A stretch of DNA of 64,000 bases, taken from NCBI GenBank assembly GCA_021442155.1, contig CM038229.1, positions 74,420,443-74,484,442 on the forward strand. The letters are read 5' to 3'. The notes under the pieces were generated by a model that saw only the letters and a program-made list of their open reading frames with translations, was not told the DNA's origin and did no database searches. The translations under genes and the position numbers were made by a program. Source of the DNA: Cymbidium sinense (taxonomy: Eukaryota; Streptophyta; Magnoliopsida; Asparagales; Orchidaceae). Positions 12,145 to 23,254 of this stretch are shown one piece after another (the stretch's first letter is position 1; the number at the start of each line of letters is the position of its first letter).

Positions 12145-12886
12145 GATTTTTCTGGCGACTCCGCTGGGTATAATTTCTCTCCCTATCTTTAGTAGTCAAT
12201 CATTATCTCTAAGCATCAATAGTGCACTTATATTTTATATAAGCCCAAGGCTATATTTATTTTCATTAGAAACCTTGCTCATTTCATCCTTAAGCAAGGG
12301 TGGTCAACATCCTTTGGGTTTTAGGACCTCACTCAAAGTAGGTCTTAAAACTGTTATTGGACCTCCAATAGATAAAAGAAAATTAATCAAATGAATCATC
12401 CAATATATAAACTAAACCAAAATTAAGAACTTCTCACCACTAGCTTGGGTGAACAAGGTTCATCCAACACCTTACAAAATTCCAATGAAGTCCAAAGCAA
12501 AAGCAAAAAAGAATTTTCTACAAAATTTCAAACTTCTCCAATAAACAAATGAACCCCATTTAACATAATCAAATTGGTTAAATGAGGGTTCCCACTCAAA
12601 ATCAAAATCAATCAAATAATAATTAAAGGCAAAAAAATCTCTTCTCCAAAGTCTTCAAATATTTTCCAACATACAAACAAACCCCATTTAGCTTAATCTA
12701 ATTTGTTAAATGAGGGTTCCAATTCAAAATCAAAAAAATCAAACAACAACAATCAGGAGCATAAGTGTAATTCTCAATTTCTCCAATAAATTCATGATCC
12801 CCATTTATTATAATCAAATTTGTTAAATGAGGGTTCCAACTCAAAATAAAATTAAAAGTCAAAAATCAAAGCACAAGTATAACTCC
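12145..12886 (+). other. Int1 5' leader with primer-binding site
   Basis: Leader between LTR1 and gag. The primer-binding site TGGCGACTCCGCTGGGTA is at 12153-12170, eight bases after the LTR, and starts with the TGG expected opposite a tRNA CCA end. The rest of the leader contains three diverged copies of an AACCCCATTTA...AATGAGGGTTCC motif (about 12550-12585, 12680-12720, 12800-12835). No coding potential is apparent. Confidence 0.75.
12153..12170 (+). other. tRNA primer-binding site (PBS) of the Tat-type element
   Basis: TGGCGACTCCGCTGGGTA follows the LTR1 end by eight bases. Its complement, ending GGAGTCGCCA, has the form of a tRNA acceptor stem plus CCA. Ogre/Tat elements are reported to use tRNA-Arg, and the motif resembles theirs, but I could not compare it with a tRNA set. 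The matching place after LTR2 (33569) reads TATCAATTCCATTGGGGA, mostly G-to-A and C-to-T changes. Confidence 0.75.
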
Positions 12887-15860
12887 ATGTCTCTTTCCAA
12901 TAGTGTAGCAGAGATATCGACCCCATCTCTTTCTTCTTCCTTCAGTTAGCTTTCCACCATGTCTTCCAGCAAGTTGATCTTCCCCTTTTATTTTGGTATG
13001 GATTTGGCCTTGGATGAGGCCATACTCACCACTGCCCCCATCATCAAGTTTGGACTCATCTTTGAGCATTGCAAAGTCACTTGTGTCTGCCCTCACTATA
13101 GTGAGCTGAGAGGAGGTGGTAGCTAAGAAACCACTTCTATAGTTTGATCTACACTTTGATATTGAGTTCCCCCTTTAAAGAGAAAGGTTGTAGAGGTTCC
13201 CCTACCAGTGTTACCAGTTTTTCTAGTAGTGCCACCATAGTTTCAGCACAAGTGAGTACCTCCTCTATAGTCGCCCTTGCCCTGAGGGGAAGGATATCTC
13301 AGCTTTTGAGATAGTCTCCCCCACTTTTGAGGTCGATTCTAGTTCTCATCTGACTCCAAAAACCAAAACCCAATGCCATAATAAGAATAGGAAGATCAAG
13401 AGACATTACTAGCATATGGTGAAGGAGGAGAGGAAGCCTCCCTTGTGACTGAGGAAGGTTCCTCTCGTGAGACCTCGCCCCTTTTAAGTGTCAATAGGTT
13501 TCACTCCCTCTCAGCTTCAAAGGGTTAGGAGTACTATATTAAGATAGCTGCATTACCCCCTCTATCTATAGAGTATGAGACACCAACTAGGGAGAGAAAG
13601 AAACCCTATGCTAACCTATGGTTCGTGCTCAAAATAGTTGGGGCGAGCCCACAGATGCTAGGAGTTTGGCACATTACATGACTTGTGAAGAATGTTTTCT
13701 AGGAGTGTTAGAGATCAGATTCATAGAGTAAGGGCCATTAAGGCAAAGGTAGTTGCCCAATTATGCAAGAAAGAGAGGAGGATATTTGCTAGGCAGTCAA
13801 CAACCTCCACTTTGAATGATCATTTTGATCGGTAGGCTGACAGAGTTGATCATTATGATAGGATTGTTATCACCAAATTCCAGTAGTCATAGGAGGAGAT
13901 CTCTAGAAGAGAGGCAGCTAGTGTCACCCTCATTACATTGCTCTACTCACTGTCTACCTTTATCAATTCAAGTACCACCAAGTTTAGTAAGCTTGAATCT
14001 ATAGAGAGAGCTTCACCCTTGGTGATATGATGATGGCCCAATGACCCCACTTCATCTAGTCCACCTGTTAAGGTGAGTCTGAGCTCCTTTGGTAGACCTT
14101 CCATCCCAACATTGGTGAAGGAGTGGTGGCCCAAGATTGTCATTGGTGTTCCACCACCATAGTTGGAGGAGGAGAAGAGAGGAGATATTGAGATGAACCT
14201 TATTATTGAGTCAGTCAAGGATAGTCCTCTGCCTATTCAGAGCAATCAGTGCATAGATTTTACAGAGCTCAGTCCAATAGTTAGTCACCATTTAGCCTAT
14301 GTTCCAGTAGCACCGGATCAGGTGGATGACCAATCCTTTGATGATATTTTGAAGGACTATCTTGCTGTAGTAAGGTAGGTAGTTGGGGATGGTCAGTTTG
14401 ACCAAAAGGAGGATAGGGTAGACTTTAATGTTGATGAGGATAACATGTTAAATGACCTAATAGAAGTCTAGATGGTAGATACTCGAGGATCCTTATTGGG
14501 GAACAACTTAGATATGAAGGCATTTTAGTTGAGAAAGTTGAGGCATCAGACTCAACTCAATGCCTCCTCTAACAAATCAAGCAAAAGGATAATCAAATTG
14601 ATTGAATGGAAAGAAGGGTAGAGGTGTTGATGGAAGTGGTCCTAGCCTTGCAGAACCAAGCCCCAGTTTCATAACTTTCTATCATGGAGGCTGATTAGCC
14701 TGATCTAGTACATACCTTAGATCATCCTAAGTGCACTCCCATGTATGAGAACGCCAATAGTTTACATAGGAAGGTCACCGATAGCATCTCCATTCAAGAG
14801 AAATATATAAAGTAAATGGTGGAGCAGCAGGTGAAGGAAGCATTGGCACATGCTTAGGGGAGCTCATCTATTACAAAAAGTAGACTCTACCTAGAGGAAT
14901 TTGATTTAGTTCAATACCCTAAGGGTTTGGTGCCACTATCCTTCAAGATCTTTGATGGTAATGGAAACCCAAGGCAACATCTTTCACATTTCTAAGCCTA
15001 TTTTTTTACGCCTATGGTTGTGATGCATTACTTTTCAAATAGTTTGTCAATAGCCTTTCAGAGGTAGCTTTCGATTGGCATGCCAAACTTCCCAATGGTT
15101 AAATAAAATATTTTACAGAGTTGGAGCATCTCTTCATCAAGAGATTTATAGGAGCTTAGTACCATAGGTGACCTCATTGTAGAAAAGCAAAAATCAAATG
15201 AGACCCTTGTTGATTACATTCTTAAATGGAGCAACCTAAGTGTAAATTGTAAACCACAGTTGTAAGAGCAGCATTCCATTAAGATTTTGCTCAAAAATAT
15301 CCATGGCCTGATTTCCTTCATGCCTAAGGGCTTCACCATTAAGATATTTGGGAAGTTAATCAACAAACTGGCTAACCTACAAAAGAAAGCCAAAAAGTTA
15401 CCCTTCTCAGACTAGTCCTCCAAGCCCAAGATTTAAAATAGCCTTTAAGAAGAAGCCAGAGATTATAGTAGTAGTTAATAAGGGGAAATAACTAGCAAGC
15501 GTATAGTTTGAGAGACCTTGAGTCCAGCAGGATCCACTACTGCCTCCTCTTCCACTGCCTCGGCCGCCACAATGACCACCACCACCACAACGTCTTACAC
15601 AATAGCGGTATCAATATCCACTACCATGTAAATACTTTATACCTACTTTTTCTGACAAACTCAACAAACCATACTCATTAAAGAGGGAGGTAGTCAAGAA
15701 AATTTTTAAAAACCTTCTTAAGAAACCTATTTTTTAGGTACCCAAGCCTAGAAAGACAAAGGAAGTGGGTAGGAGTGATGTTTCTAACTATTGCCCTTAC
15801 CACCACATGCTATACCATGTCTTAGAGAATTGTTTTACATTTAGAGATTAGCTTGAGTAC
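12887..15860 (+). pseudogene. gag remnant of int1, with Tat-type N-terminal extension and zinc knuckle
   Basis: Capsid and nucleocapsid precursor, which would form the particle. A plausible start is ATG 12887 (MSLSNSVAEISTPSLSSS). The N-terminal extension has Ser/Thr-rich and acidic stretches, among them PTRERKKPYANLWFVLK near 13590 and APDQVDDQSFDDILKDYLAVVR at about 14310-14375. The gag core lies near 14880-15420, with SFKIFDGNGNPRQHLSHF and GDLIVEKQKSNETLVDYILKWSNLS-like motifs, as in Tat retrotransposon gag. A zinc knuckle of form C-x2-H-x4-H-x4-C (CPYHHMLYHVLENC, 15792-15833) differs from the usual CCHC in its second ligand. Many TAG/TAA stops and frameshifts interrupt it. Int2 carries the same N-terminal part in better condition. 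Family certain; exact ends approximate. Confidence 0.85.
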
Positions 15861-16929
15861 AACTACAAGTCAAGAGCTATAGTTAATCCTAAAGAATACT
15901 TAGTAGAACCATCTTCTAGTTTTGTCAAAGTAATCTTTGGGGATACATCTGATTCTCTTAAGACAAAAGTAGGTTAAGATATTTCTTTATTCTGTACCTC
16001 TAAAAAATTAATTTTTAAAATAAAAAAATTTTCTTTGCAGGTGATTGAATCATCTCAAATCTCTAACATCAAGGAAGGTTTGCTAGTTGTGGGGAGGGTG
16101 GAAGCCCAACAGCAGTAGCAACATCATTCACTTGCTCAAGATAGACCCATAGCACAACCATCATTTGATTCTAGCACTCATTCCTCCATTGTAGCTACTA
16201 CCACATCTACCAACTCCTCCACCTCTAGTAGAAGCATTGTATCAGTGAATCAGAGCACTAAACCCCTTATCCCACTTACATTACTTGATTTCTATCATGT
16301 ACCTCCCCCAAAATTAAAGAAATTAATGAAGAAGTCTGATCTCACTTACATCTTTTTCACTTTTGATGATCATAATGATTTTATTCCAATTGAAAACTCT
16401 CCAAGTCAAAATAATAACTCAAATAATTCTGATCAATCTCGCTCTGATTCAGAAATGGATTTCCCTTTTCTAAATTTTCATGGTTCACCCCTTGAGATTG
16501 ATTTGGAGTCATTCAACTTCGATGATCCTTTAGGAGAAGTTGTAGGTATACCGAATGAGTAGGTAGAACTTTCCACAAGTTCTTCATTTGAAGAAGTCAC
16601 TAAAGTCAACCTCCATAGTGGCACGTTCTACCTCTTAGGGTATCACCTAATAAAGGAAAATAGCTCATTAGTTCAAGTGAGCAGATATCCCCTCCACTGG
16701 ATGCTCCACTTATGGATATGCATATGGAGGTTAACCCAAGGTTGATTACAACATCCTCACACATTTTAAAAATTTTCCAACTAAGTTAAGCATATATGAT
16801 GCCCTTGTCTTATCCAAAGATATGAGGGAGTCATTAATCAAAGCTTTGCTTGATCTAGAAATATGCTTAGCTCAATTGACCTCTACTAGATAGAAGGCAC
16901 ATTTCTCAAAAGAAGCCTTAAGAGTTACA
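15861..16929 (+). pseudogene. gag-pro linker of int1, degenerate
   Basis: Polyprotein stretch between the zinc knuckle and protease. The longest open part (16245-16562) encodes a low-complexity Asn/Ser/Asp-rich segment followed by DLESFNFDDPLGEVVGIPNE; I recognise no domain in it. It reads on through stops toward the protease (QKAHFSKEALRVTFTNEDLL). Linkers like this are poorly conserved among Tat elements, so identity rests on position and frame alone. Confidence 0.55.
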
Positions 16930-17350
16930 TTCACCAATGAAGACCTGCTTTTAGGGATGATTGAACACAACCGTCCTCTCTTCATTATAGTGGATATTGA
17001 TAGATTTAGGCTATCTAGAGTTCTAGTTTATCCAAGTACATATGTTAACATTATGAGTATAAGAACCCTTTTCTACTTGAATATTGGCATTTCTAAACTC
17101 CAAGCTGAAAGGATGATGTTGAAAGGATTCAATGAACTAGGTAAGAGGGACTTAGGCATCATAGTGTTACCCTTAGACATGACATGAAGATAAGCCAAGT
17201 TTCACATAATAGACTCAGATACATCTTTCAAGGGAGATCATGGATACATGAGAACAATATGGTTCCATCCTCACTACATCAGTGCATCTAGTTCTTAAGA
17301 GGTGAAATTGAGTATTGTGCTAAAGGAGATCTCAAATCATTCATAGTTCA
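16930..17350 (+). pseudogene. Retropepsin-type protease remnant, catalytic Asp lost
   Basis: The aspartic protease would cut the gag-pol polyprotein. The open frame 16957-17187 reads MIEHNRPLFIIVDIDRFRLS, then RVLVYPSTYVNIMSIRTL, then KLQAERMMLKGFNELGKR. This matches the Tat protease pattern 'HNRPL...ILVDxGSxVNIM...GF'. The catalytic Asp is replaced by Tyr (codon TAT at 17029-17031), and the following Gly is changed too. The next conserved part, FHIIDSDTSFKGD, continues after a stop at 17185. It cannot be active. Confidence 0.85.
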
Positions 17351-17414
17351 TGAGGTCAAAATATATTAGGATGCATCCTACTATCTCCCTAAGAAATAAA
17401 ATGTCTTCTCTTGT

Positions 17415-17515
17415 GACCTTCATCAAAATGAAAATGAAAAAGAAAAAGAAAGAAAATAAAAAGAAAAAAGAAAGAAAAAAAAAAGAAAAGGGAATGAGAA
17501 GAAGACCTTAGGGAA
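17415..17515 (+). repeat. Purine-rich low-complexity tract inside pol
   Basis: A run of A and G with few T (AAAATGAAAATGAAAAAGAA and continuing GAAAG variants) interrupts the protease-RT linker. Read forward it would be a Lys/Glu-rich segment (KMKMKKKKKENKKKKERKKK). It may be an expanded microsatellite rather than original coding sequence. Confidence 0.8.
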
Positions 17516-18744
17516 GAAGTGGAGCCCAAGATTAGATTCCACCCATAGTTTATTACTCCATTTGAACAAGTGGGGAGGATGATCGGACCTCCACCAGAGT
17601 GAGGGATAGGCAAGTCGAAAGGGAGTCCCTATGGTGGAAGGCCTCCATACTAACCACCCACTAGAAGATTCATTCCAATGTCCAAGAGTGCACTTGTTAT
17701 CTACATATGCTTAGAATCTTGTTTATAGGATGAGTCATATGTAGTTAGCACACAGACCAGCTCTTCTTGATAGTAGATCTTGTTGGGTGTGACACTTGAG
17801 CCAGACAATGATGAAGACTATGTTCCCAAGCAATGCTTAAGTGCATCCATGTTTTCTTTATGTGAAACTATCAGGCATCATGTGGGAACGTTAGCTCTAA
17901 CCTCACTTTCTTCATAAAAAGGTGAGGGATTGGTAGTTAAGAAAACCCCCAAAGCATGTACAAGCTCAAAGATTCAGAGGTTCTATCTAGGAGTAGCATC
18001 CTTAAGTCAAAAAGTTGATGTGGAACTTAAGGATGATTCATATAAAGAATTAATAGAATTATCTTTTGATTAGTACTCATGTTGTGTTCATAATCTGGCT
18101 AAGAAAGGTTTAAGTCTGCATGCATTGTCTAAGCACATGTTAGAGTACTTTGAAAGATTACGAAACAACGAGTACAAATGCTCTCAATCAAAATTAAGAC
18201 TAGGCTTTTGTACTATAGTCCAAGTCAATGATGATGATTATTGCTTAGTCATCACCAATCATTTAAAATCTGGTAGGTTCTTCTCAAATCACATTAACTC
18301 ATTTGAGGAGGTGTGCTTAGAAACTTCAGATGATCTAGATGATTTTTAAGTAAAAGATGCACCTCGATAATTTAAATAAGATATCAAATCAACCATAAGT
18401 GGATTCAAAGAAAAATTAACTTTGAAATTTTATGGAATAATGAATGCAAAATCTCTCAATCAAGACCATGACTAGGCTAGTCGACGATGATGATTACTAC
18501 TTGGTCATCAGTAATCATTTAGAATATGATAGGTTCTTCTCAAATTACATTAACTCATATTAGGAGGTGTGCATAGAAACTTCAGATGATCTAAATGATT
18601 TCTAAGTGAAAGATGCATTTCCAAAATTTGAAGAAGAAATCAAATTAACCATTGACAAACTCAAGGAAACCAACTTAGGGAGTAAAGACAATCCACGCCC
18701 AATGTACGCAAACTCCTTATTGAATGAAATTGAAATCAATGACT
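17516..18744 (+). pseudogene. Protease-RT linker of int1, with an internal tandem duplication of about 272 bp
   Basis: Degenerate pol linker. The open frame 18125-18349 encodes KHMLEYFERLRNNEYKCSQS, then VNDDDYCLVITNHLKSGRFF and EEVCLETSDDLDDF. A second copy of the same segment starts 272 bases later: CTCTCAAT occurs at 18181 and 18453, followed in both by GATGATGATTA, AGGTTCTTCTCAAAT and AGAAACTTCAGATGATCTA. The second copy is frameshifted and has stops. The duplication lies just before the pre-RT region. I recognise no separate domain. Confidence 0.7.
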
Positions 18745-19600
18745 TAGGCTACTCACTGAGTTTAGGAGTTCCTTTGCATTGAGTTATAAGGAAATGCTCG
18801 GATTGGCTCCTAACATAGCAGTCCATAAGCTAGCAATACAGCCTGACACAAACCTTATCAAGCATGCTAAAAGACACATGTGATTAGGCATTGAACAACA
18901 TGCCATTTTTAAAGTCAAGAAATTGATTGATGCTAATTTTATCTAGAAAAAAAAATACTCCACCTCGTTGGCTTGTGTCATTCTAATTAAGAAGAAGAAT
19001 GACCAAATTTGCATATATGTTGATTTTAGAGATCTTAATAAGGGATGTCCAAAAGATGAATTTCCACTACCAATACCAGAACTGATGGTGGACATCTCAT
19101 GTGGTCTTCCCTTTCATGGATGGTTCATCTGGATATAATCAAATAAGGATGGCACCTAAAGATGAAAGCAACATTACTTTCATAACCTCGATCAAAATAT
19201 ATTGCTCTAAGGTCATGTCTTTTGGTCTTAAAAATGCCGATGCAACATTCCAACAAGCCATGACTCAAATCTTCGATGAACTCATTCATCACCAAGTTGA
19301 ATGCTACATCGATGATCTTGTGATCAAAGCAGAGAAAAGGAAGGCCACCTCTTTGACTTGAGAGTAATTTTTAAGCAGTTAAAATAATACAATCTCAAAT
19401 AGAATCCCCTGAAGTGTGCATTCAGAGTATCTTCATGGAAGCTTCTTGGATTTTTTTCCCAAAACTATAGAATTGAAATTGATCCAGAGAATATTAAAAT
19501 GAATGCTACCCCGTAAAAGGTTAACTCAACTCAGATCATTCCAAGGGAGGTTGGCATATCTAAGACGCTTTATATGCAACCTATCAGAAAGATGCCAACC
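18745..19600 (+). pseudogene. Ty3-gypsy reverse transcriptase remnant, YIDD motif intact
   Basis: RT would copy element RNA to DNA. The pre-RT and fingers read SSFALSYKEMLGLAPNIAVH, then VDFRDLNKGCPKDEFPLPIP after a frameshift. The palm (19101-19361, 86 residues) runs MVFPFMDGSSGYNQIRMAPK, SFGLKNADATFQQAM, QVECYIDDLVIKA. The first catalytic Asp (residue 7) and the YIDD pair (residues 69-72) are preserved. The thumb follows, with KCAFRVS- and LQGRLAYLRRFICNLSERCQP-like segments after further frameshifts. The wording is that of Tat-branch elements. Stops at 19362 and elsewhere disable the protein despite the intact motif. Confidence 0.92.
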
Positions 19601-20140
19601 ATGTCGAAAAGGAGTCCAAGTTCAAGTGGGTGACAAATGTTAGCATGCCTTCGAGAGCTTCAAGCAATATTTCATGACACTGCTATTTTTGGCAGCCCCT
19701 ATCTTGGCCAAAACCCTGATTCTCTACAATGCTACATTAGATGACTCCTTCGATGTTTTGTTGGCCCAAGCCAATGATGAAAGGGAAAGAGAATGTGCTC
19801 TACTATCTTAGCCATAGTCTAATATCTACTAAAGTAAATTATCCACTCATTGAGAAGCATTGCCTAGCTTTAATTTTTTACAACCCAAAAGCTATGACAT
19901 TATATGCTCTCTCTCATAAAATAAACTTAATTTCTAAAATCAATTTACTGTAATATATCATAACATGGTTGACGCTATTCGGACAGTTGGCACGATGGTC
20001 CATAATTTTATCATAGTTCAATATCACATTTATACCCCTTCGTGTGGTGAAAGGATAAGCACTCATAATTTTTTTAGTAGCACACCCACTTATTGTTGAT
20101 TCTTTGCTTAGGATGATCTCCTTGATGAACAAATGATGAA
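19601..20140 (+). pseudogene. Gypsy RNase H and connection remnant
   Basis: Follows RT directly. Recognisable pieces are the AFESFKQYFM...LAAPILAKTLILYNATLDDSFDVLLAQAND segment (19650-19785) and, in another frame, ENVLYYLSHSLISTKVNYPLIEKHCLALIF (19794-19880), which match the gypsy RNase H core. The latter ends in KINLISKINLL, the usual 'LISKANP' position. At least three frameshifts or stops. This is the retroviral-type RNase H all gypsy elements carry, distinct from the second one below. Confidence 0.82.
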
Positions 20141-20157
20141 CTTAGGGGATTCAAATA

Positions 20158-20640
20158 TTTACAATTGGGAGATGTATTTTGATGGTGTGGCTTCCTCTCA
20201 AAGAGGAGAAGAACCATAATCTACTTTTTCAAGAAATGCAAGGGTAGGAATAGTTATCCTAACACTATACCACAATATAATAAGATTCTCATATCATCTC
20301 TCAGAACTTTACACCAACAACAAAGCCTAATATGAGGCTTTGATCATCAGTATGGAGTTAGCAATTTTGCTAGGCATCCAGAACATCAACATCTTTGGGG
20401 ATTCTTAGCTAGTTGTTAACCATATCGCTAGGTCCTACAAGGTCTTGAATCCTAAGCTCCATAACAACCATAATTATATTATGGAGCTATAGCTCAAATT
20501 CCATAGGTCACAATCTACAAGATTCCTAGAGGAGAAAATTTCATAGCTAATGCCTTAGCTAAGCTTATGAAAGAGTTGGCATGTCTGGAAAATGAGTCTA
20601 TATCAATAGAGGTCCACAATAAGTAGGTCCTACCTCTTAT
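20158..20640 (+). pseudogene. Second RNase H (aRNH) remnant, diagnostic of the Tat lineage
   Basis: Tat-branch elements carry an additional RNase H between the first RNase H and integrase, reported as related to archaeal/plant RNase H1. Here WEMYFDGVASSQRGEE, HLSELYTNNKA, YEALIISMELAILLGIQNIN, IFGDS and FLEEKIS...LAKL appear in order. They keep the Asp of FDG, the Glu of YEAL and the Asp of GDS, three of the usual metal ligands. Stops occur after NNKA and GDS and elsewhere (Q or W codons turned TAA/TAG). This domain is the firmest evidence for placing the element in Tat rather than another gypsy branch. Confidence 0.82.
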
Positions 20641-20714
20641 TGATGTTGAACTCATTAAGAAATGCTCTTTTAAAGGGGAGATTGTCATTGCAAAAAAGGA
20701 ATAAGAACTAGATT

Positions 20715-22005
20715 AGAGGCAATCCTTCATTGATTACCTAAACAAAAGAAAAGTACCTCAAGAGAAGTCTCAAGCACATCAAGTGAGGCAAAGGGCACTC
20801 TCTTATGCCCTAGTGAATGGTGTCTTATACCGACAGTCCTACGATCATATGTGGTTATGTTGTTTAAATATGCATGAAGCCCATAAGATCGTGATTGTGG
20901 TACACTCAAGATTACATGGAGCTCATCAGTCTAGTCCCAAGATGAAAGCCAAAATCAATAGACTTGGGTACTATTTGCCGGTGATGATCATAGATTGCGT
21001 AGACATAGCAAGGCATTATCACCAATACTAAGTACATGGAGTGGTCTTACATCATCCACCCAACATTCTACATCTAACCTTGGCCTCATGGCTATTATAG
21101 TGTTGGGGCACCAACATAAGGGGTCTGATTGATTCTCTTTCATTTGAAGGTCATTGATTCATCCTTACAACTATAGACTACTTTTTCATGTGGGCGAAGG
21201 CAATTTCTCTTAGGGAGGTCAAAGCTTAGCATGTACTCTAGTTCTTCAAAAACCATGTCATTTATAGATTTGGCATACCCCATTGAATCATATTCAATAA
21301 TGGTACCATGTATAAGAACATCAAAATCAATAACTTTTTTTGAAGACACAACATAGATTCGGGGTACTCTACCATCTATTACCCACAGGCGAATAATTTA
21401 GCAGAAGCCTTCAATAAAACTCTCATTCAAATACTTAAGAAGATGCTCGATGATAATAATTGATAGTGGCATGAGCAATTAGTTGAAACTCTATGGCCTT
21501 ACTATATTACTTGTAGAAATCCAACTCAATCTATCGTATTCTTCTTAGTGTATGGGTCTAAAGTCGTTCTACCATTAAAAGTCCAACTCCCATTAGTAAG
21601 GATAGTTGTGGGTAACTAAATTACAACTATCCAGAATGCCAAGTTTTTTTTTTTTTATCCAGAATGCCAAGTTAAGGCTAGAAGAACTCGAAGGTTTGGA
21701 AGAGAGATGCTTATGAGCAAAGCAGAACCAAAAGTTATACAAGGAAAATATGGTTCAAGCTCACAACTATGTTGGTATATTCTAGAGCTTTTCAAGTATA
21801 AGAAATTATTTTAGTTCTAAAGAGACTAATTGTTGCCCATCATAAAATGGGAGGAAAGTTTGAACCCACTCAGGAAAGCCCATTTTCCATAGAAAAGGCC
21901 TGCCAAGGTGGGTCTTACCAACTTATCAGCCACAAGGGAGAACACCTAGTTCTTTTTATCAATGGGCTTTATCTAAAGAAATATTATACATAAACAATGT
22001 TTAAA
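20715..22005 (+). pseudogene. Integrase remnant, zinc and catalytic residues mutated
   Basis: Integrase would insert the DNA copy. The N-terminal zinc module is open at 20783-21031 (LGYYLPVMIIDCVDIARHYHQY); the family's CxxC reads YHQY, so both Cys are lost. In the core, WGTNIRGLI stands where the family has 'WGMDVIGPI', and IIFNNGTMY where it has 'IITDNGTQF': both catalytic Asp are Asn. The Glu in NNLAEAFNKTLIQILKKML remains. The C-terminal part ends with LSMGFI-like and Lys-Tyr residues near 21985. The open frame opposite (21140-21349 minus) is a shadow. Non-functional; identity secure. Confidence 0.9.
21629..21673 (+). repeat. 17-bp direct repeat flanking a 13-T run inside integrase
   Basis: ATCCAGAATGCCAAGTT occurs at 21629-21645 and again at 21657-21673, exactly repeated. 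Between them is only a T run (21644-21656, sharing its first two T with the repeat). It looks like a target-site duplication around a bare poly(A) tail inserted on the minus strand. Confidence 0.8.
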
Positions 22006-22189
22006 ATAATTTTTCATAAATAAAATTCTATTTCAAATCAAACATCTCTTCAAATTGAAAGCTTTTCATTTACCTAATTTGCATGGTGTGTTTAGGGTAG
22101 GTATAATAGAACCTAAGTGGCATCCTATCTTTCATTAGCACAACACAAACATAAAACTGTACACAAATGTAGATCCTTTTATTTCAGGA

Positions 22190-23215
22190 TACCTTGAGTT
22201 GATATAAGACCCCTAGTGGCCCTCACTCAGTAGCTACTCTAGGTCGAGCTTGATTCACTACCTAGCTAGTGTATCTCCTAGTAATCTTTCTGCTTTAAAA
22301 TATTGGAATCCCTATGCCTTCTTCCTAGATTAACCACTATAAACCAATAAGCACCATGTCAATGTGGTATTCCTTATTGCATGACCAATAAGCTACCTTG
22401 GGGATGACTTTATTTAAGAAGATGTAAGTCCTTGAGCTTTCTTCTTGAACTAGCCATCGTGCATGATTGGGTTTGATTTTATATTTGAGGATTACGATAA
22501 GTCCCCTAGTGGCTCTTCTTCCTTCTGACTACTTCGAGTTTGGGTTCAGTCCTTCTTTGTGACCCACCACTTGGTAGTCACACTAAGTCAGATAGTAGCT
22601 ATCTAGCTAATGATAAACTATCCTGATGATCAGTTTCACTTAGGAAGATGTGAGTCTCTCATGCTTTCTTCCTAAATTGATCATTGCAAACCAATAGGCA
22701 TCTTAGGTTAGCTACTGTTTGCCTTGCTAATGGCAACCCACCCGATGGATAACACCGCTTAGGTAAATGTGAGTTATCATGCTTTCTACTTGAGTTGGCC
22801 ATCGTATGCCTACAAACTTTATTTTTTAGGGATTACAATAAGACCCCCGGAGGTACTTTCTTTATGGGTATTCTATTTGGCCTATGCCTTCATGACTTCA
22901 TCTAGACATAACCCATGTTACTATCAGATTAAACAGTTCCCATTTCCTAGTAGCTACCCATGGTTGATAACTATTAGTTTTGATATCCTCGAGGATAAGA
23001 CCTTAGAGGAATCTTTTTCCAAGTAGGTATCCTATCTTTGAGGCAGTGTCAGCAAAACTCCCTATAAGAATTGTCTTAACTACTACTGAGTTGAGATAAG
23101 ACCCCTAGCAACACTTACTTAATAGCCGCTCTAGGTCGGGCTTGACTTGTTATGCCAACAACAGGTCACCCTAATGGCTACTTTTACATAGGAAGATGTG
23201 AGTCACAGATCAATA
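22190..23215 (+). repeat. Int1 3' region, tandem array A (four degenerate units of about 250-340 bp)
   Basis: Non-coding region after integrase. The anchor ATAAGACCCCTAGTGG recurs as diverged copies near 22205, 22496, 22836 and 23095. A second anchor, GAAGATGTGAGTC followed by CTTTCTTCCT and a CCATCGT or CCACTAT form, recurs near 22420, 22640, 22763 and 23189. Tandem repeats before the 3' LTR are known in several Tat elements. The last unit is broken by the LINE insertion. Confidence 0.7.
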
Positions 23216-23254
23216 GAGTCCAAATCAAATCAATCAACCAACAACAACAACAAG

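Noticed and set aside
12866..13096. Minus-strand frame opposite the gag start
   Set aside because: It is the shadow of the plus-strand gag extension, which is supported by homology between int1 and int2.
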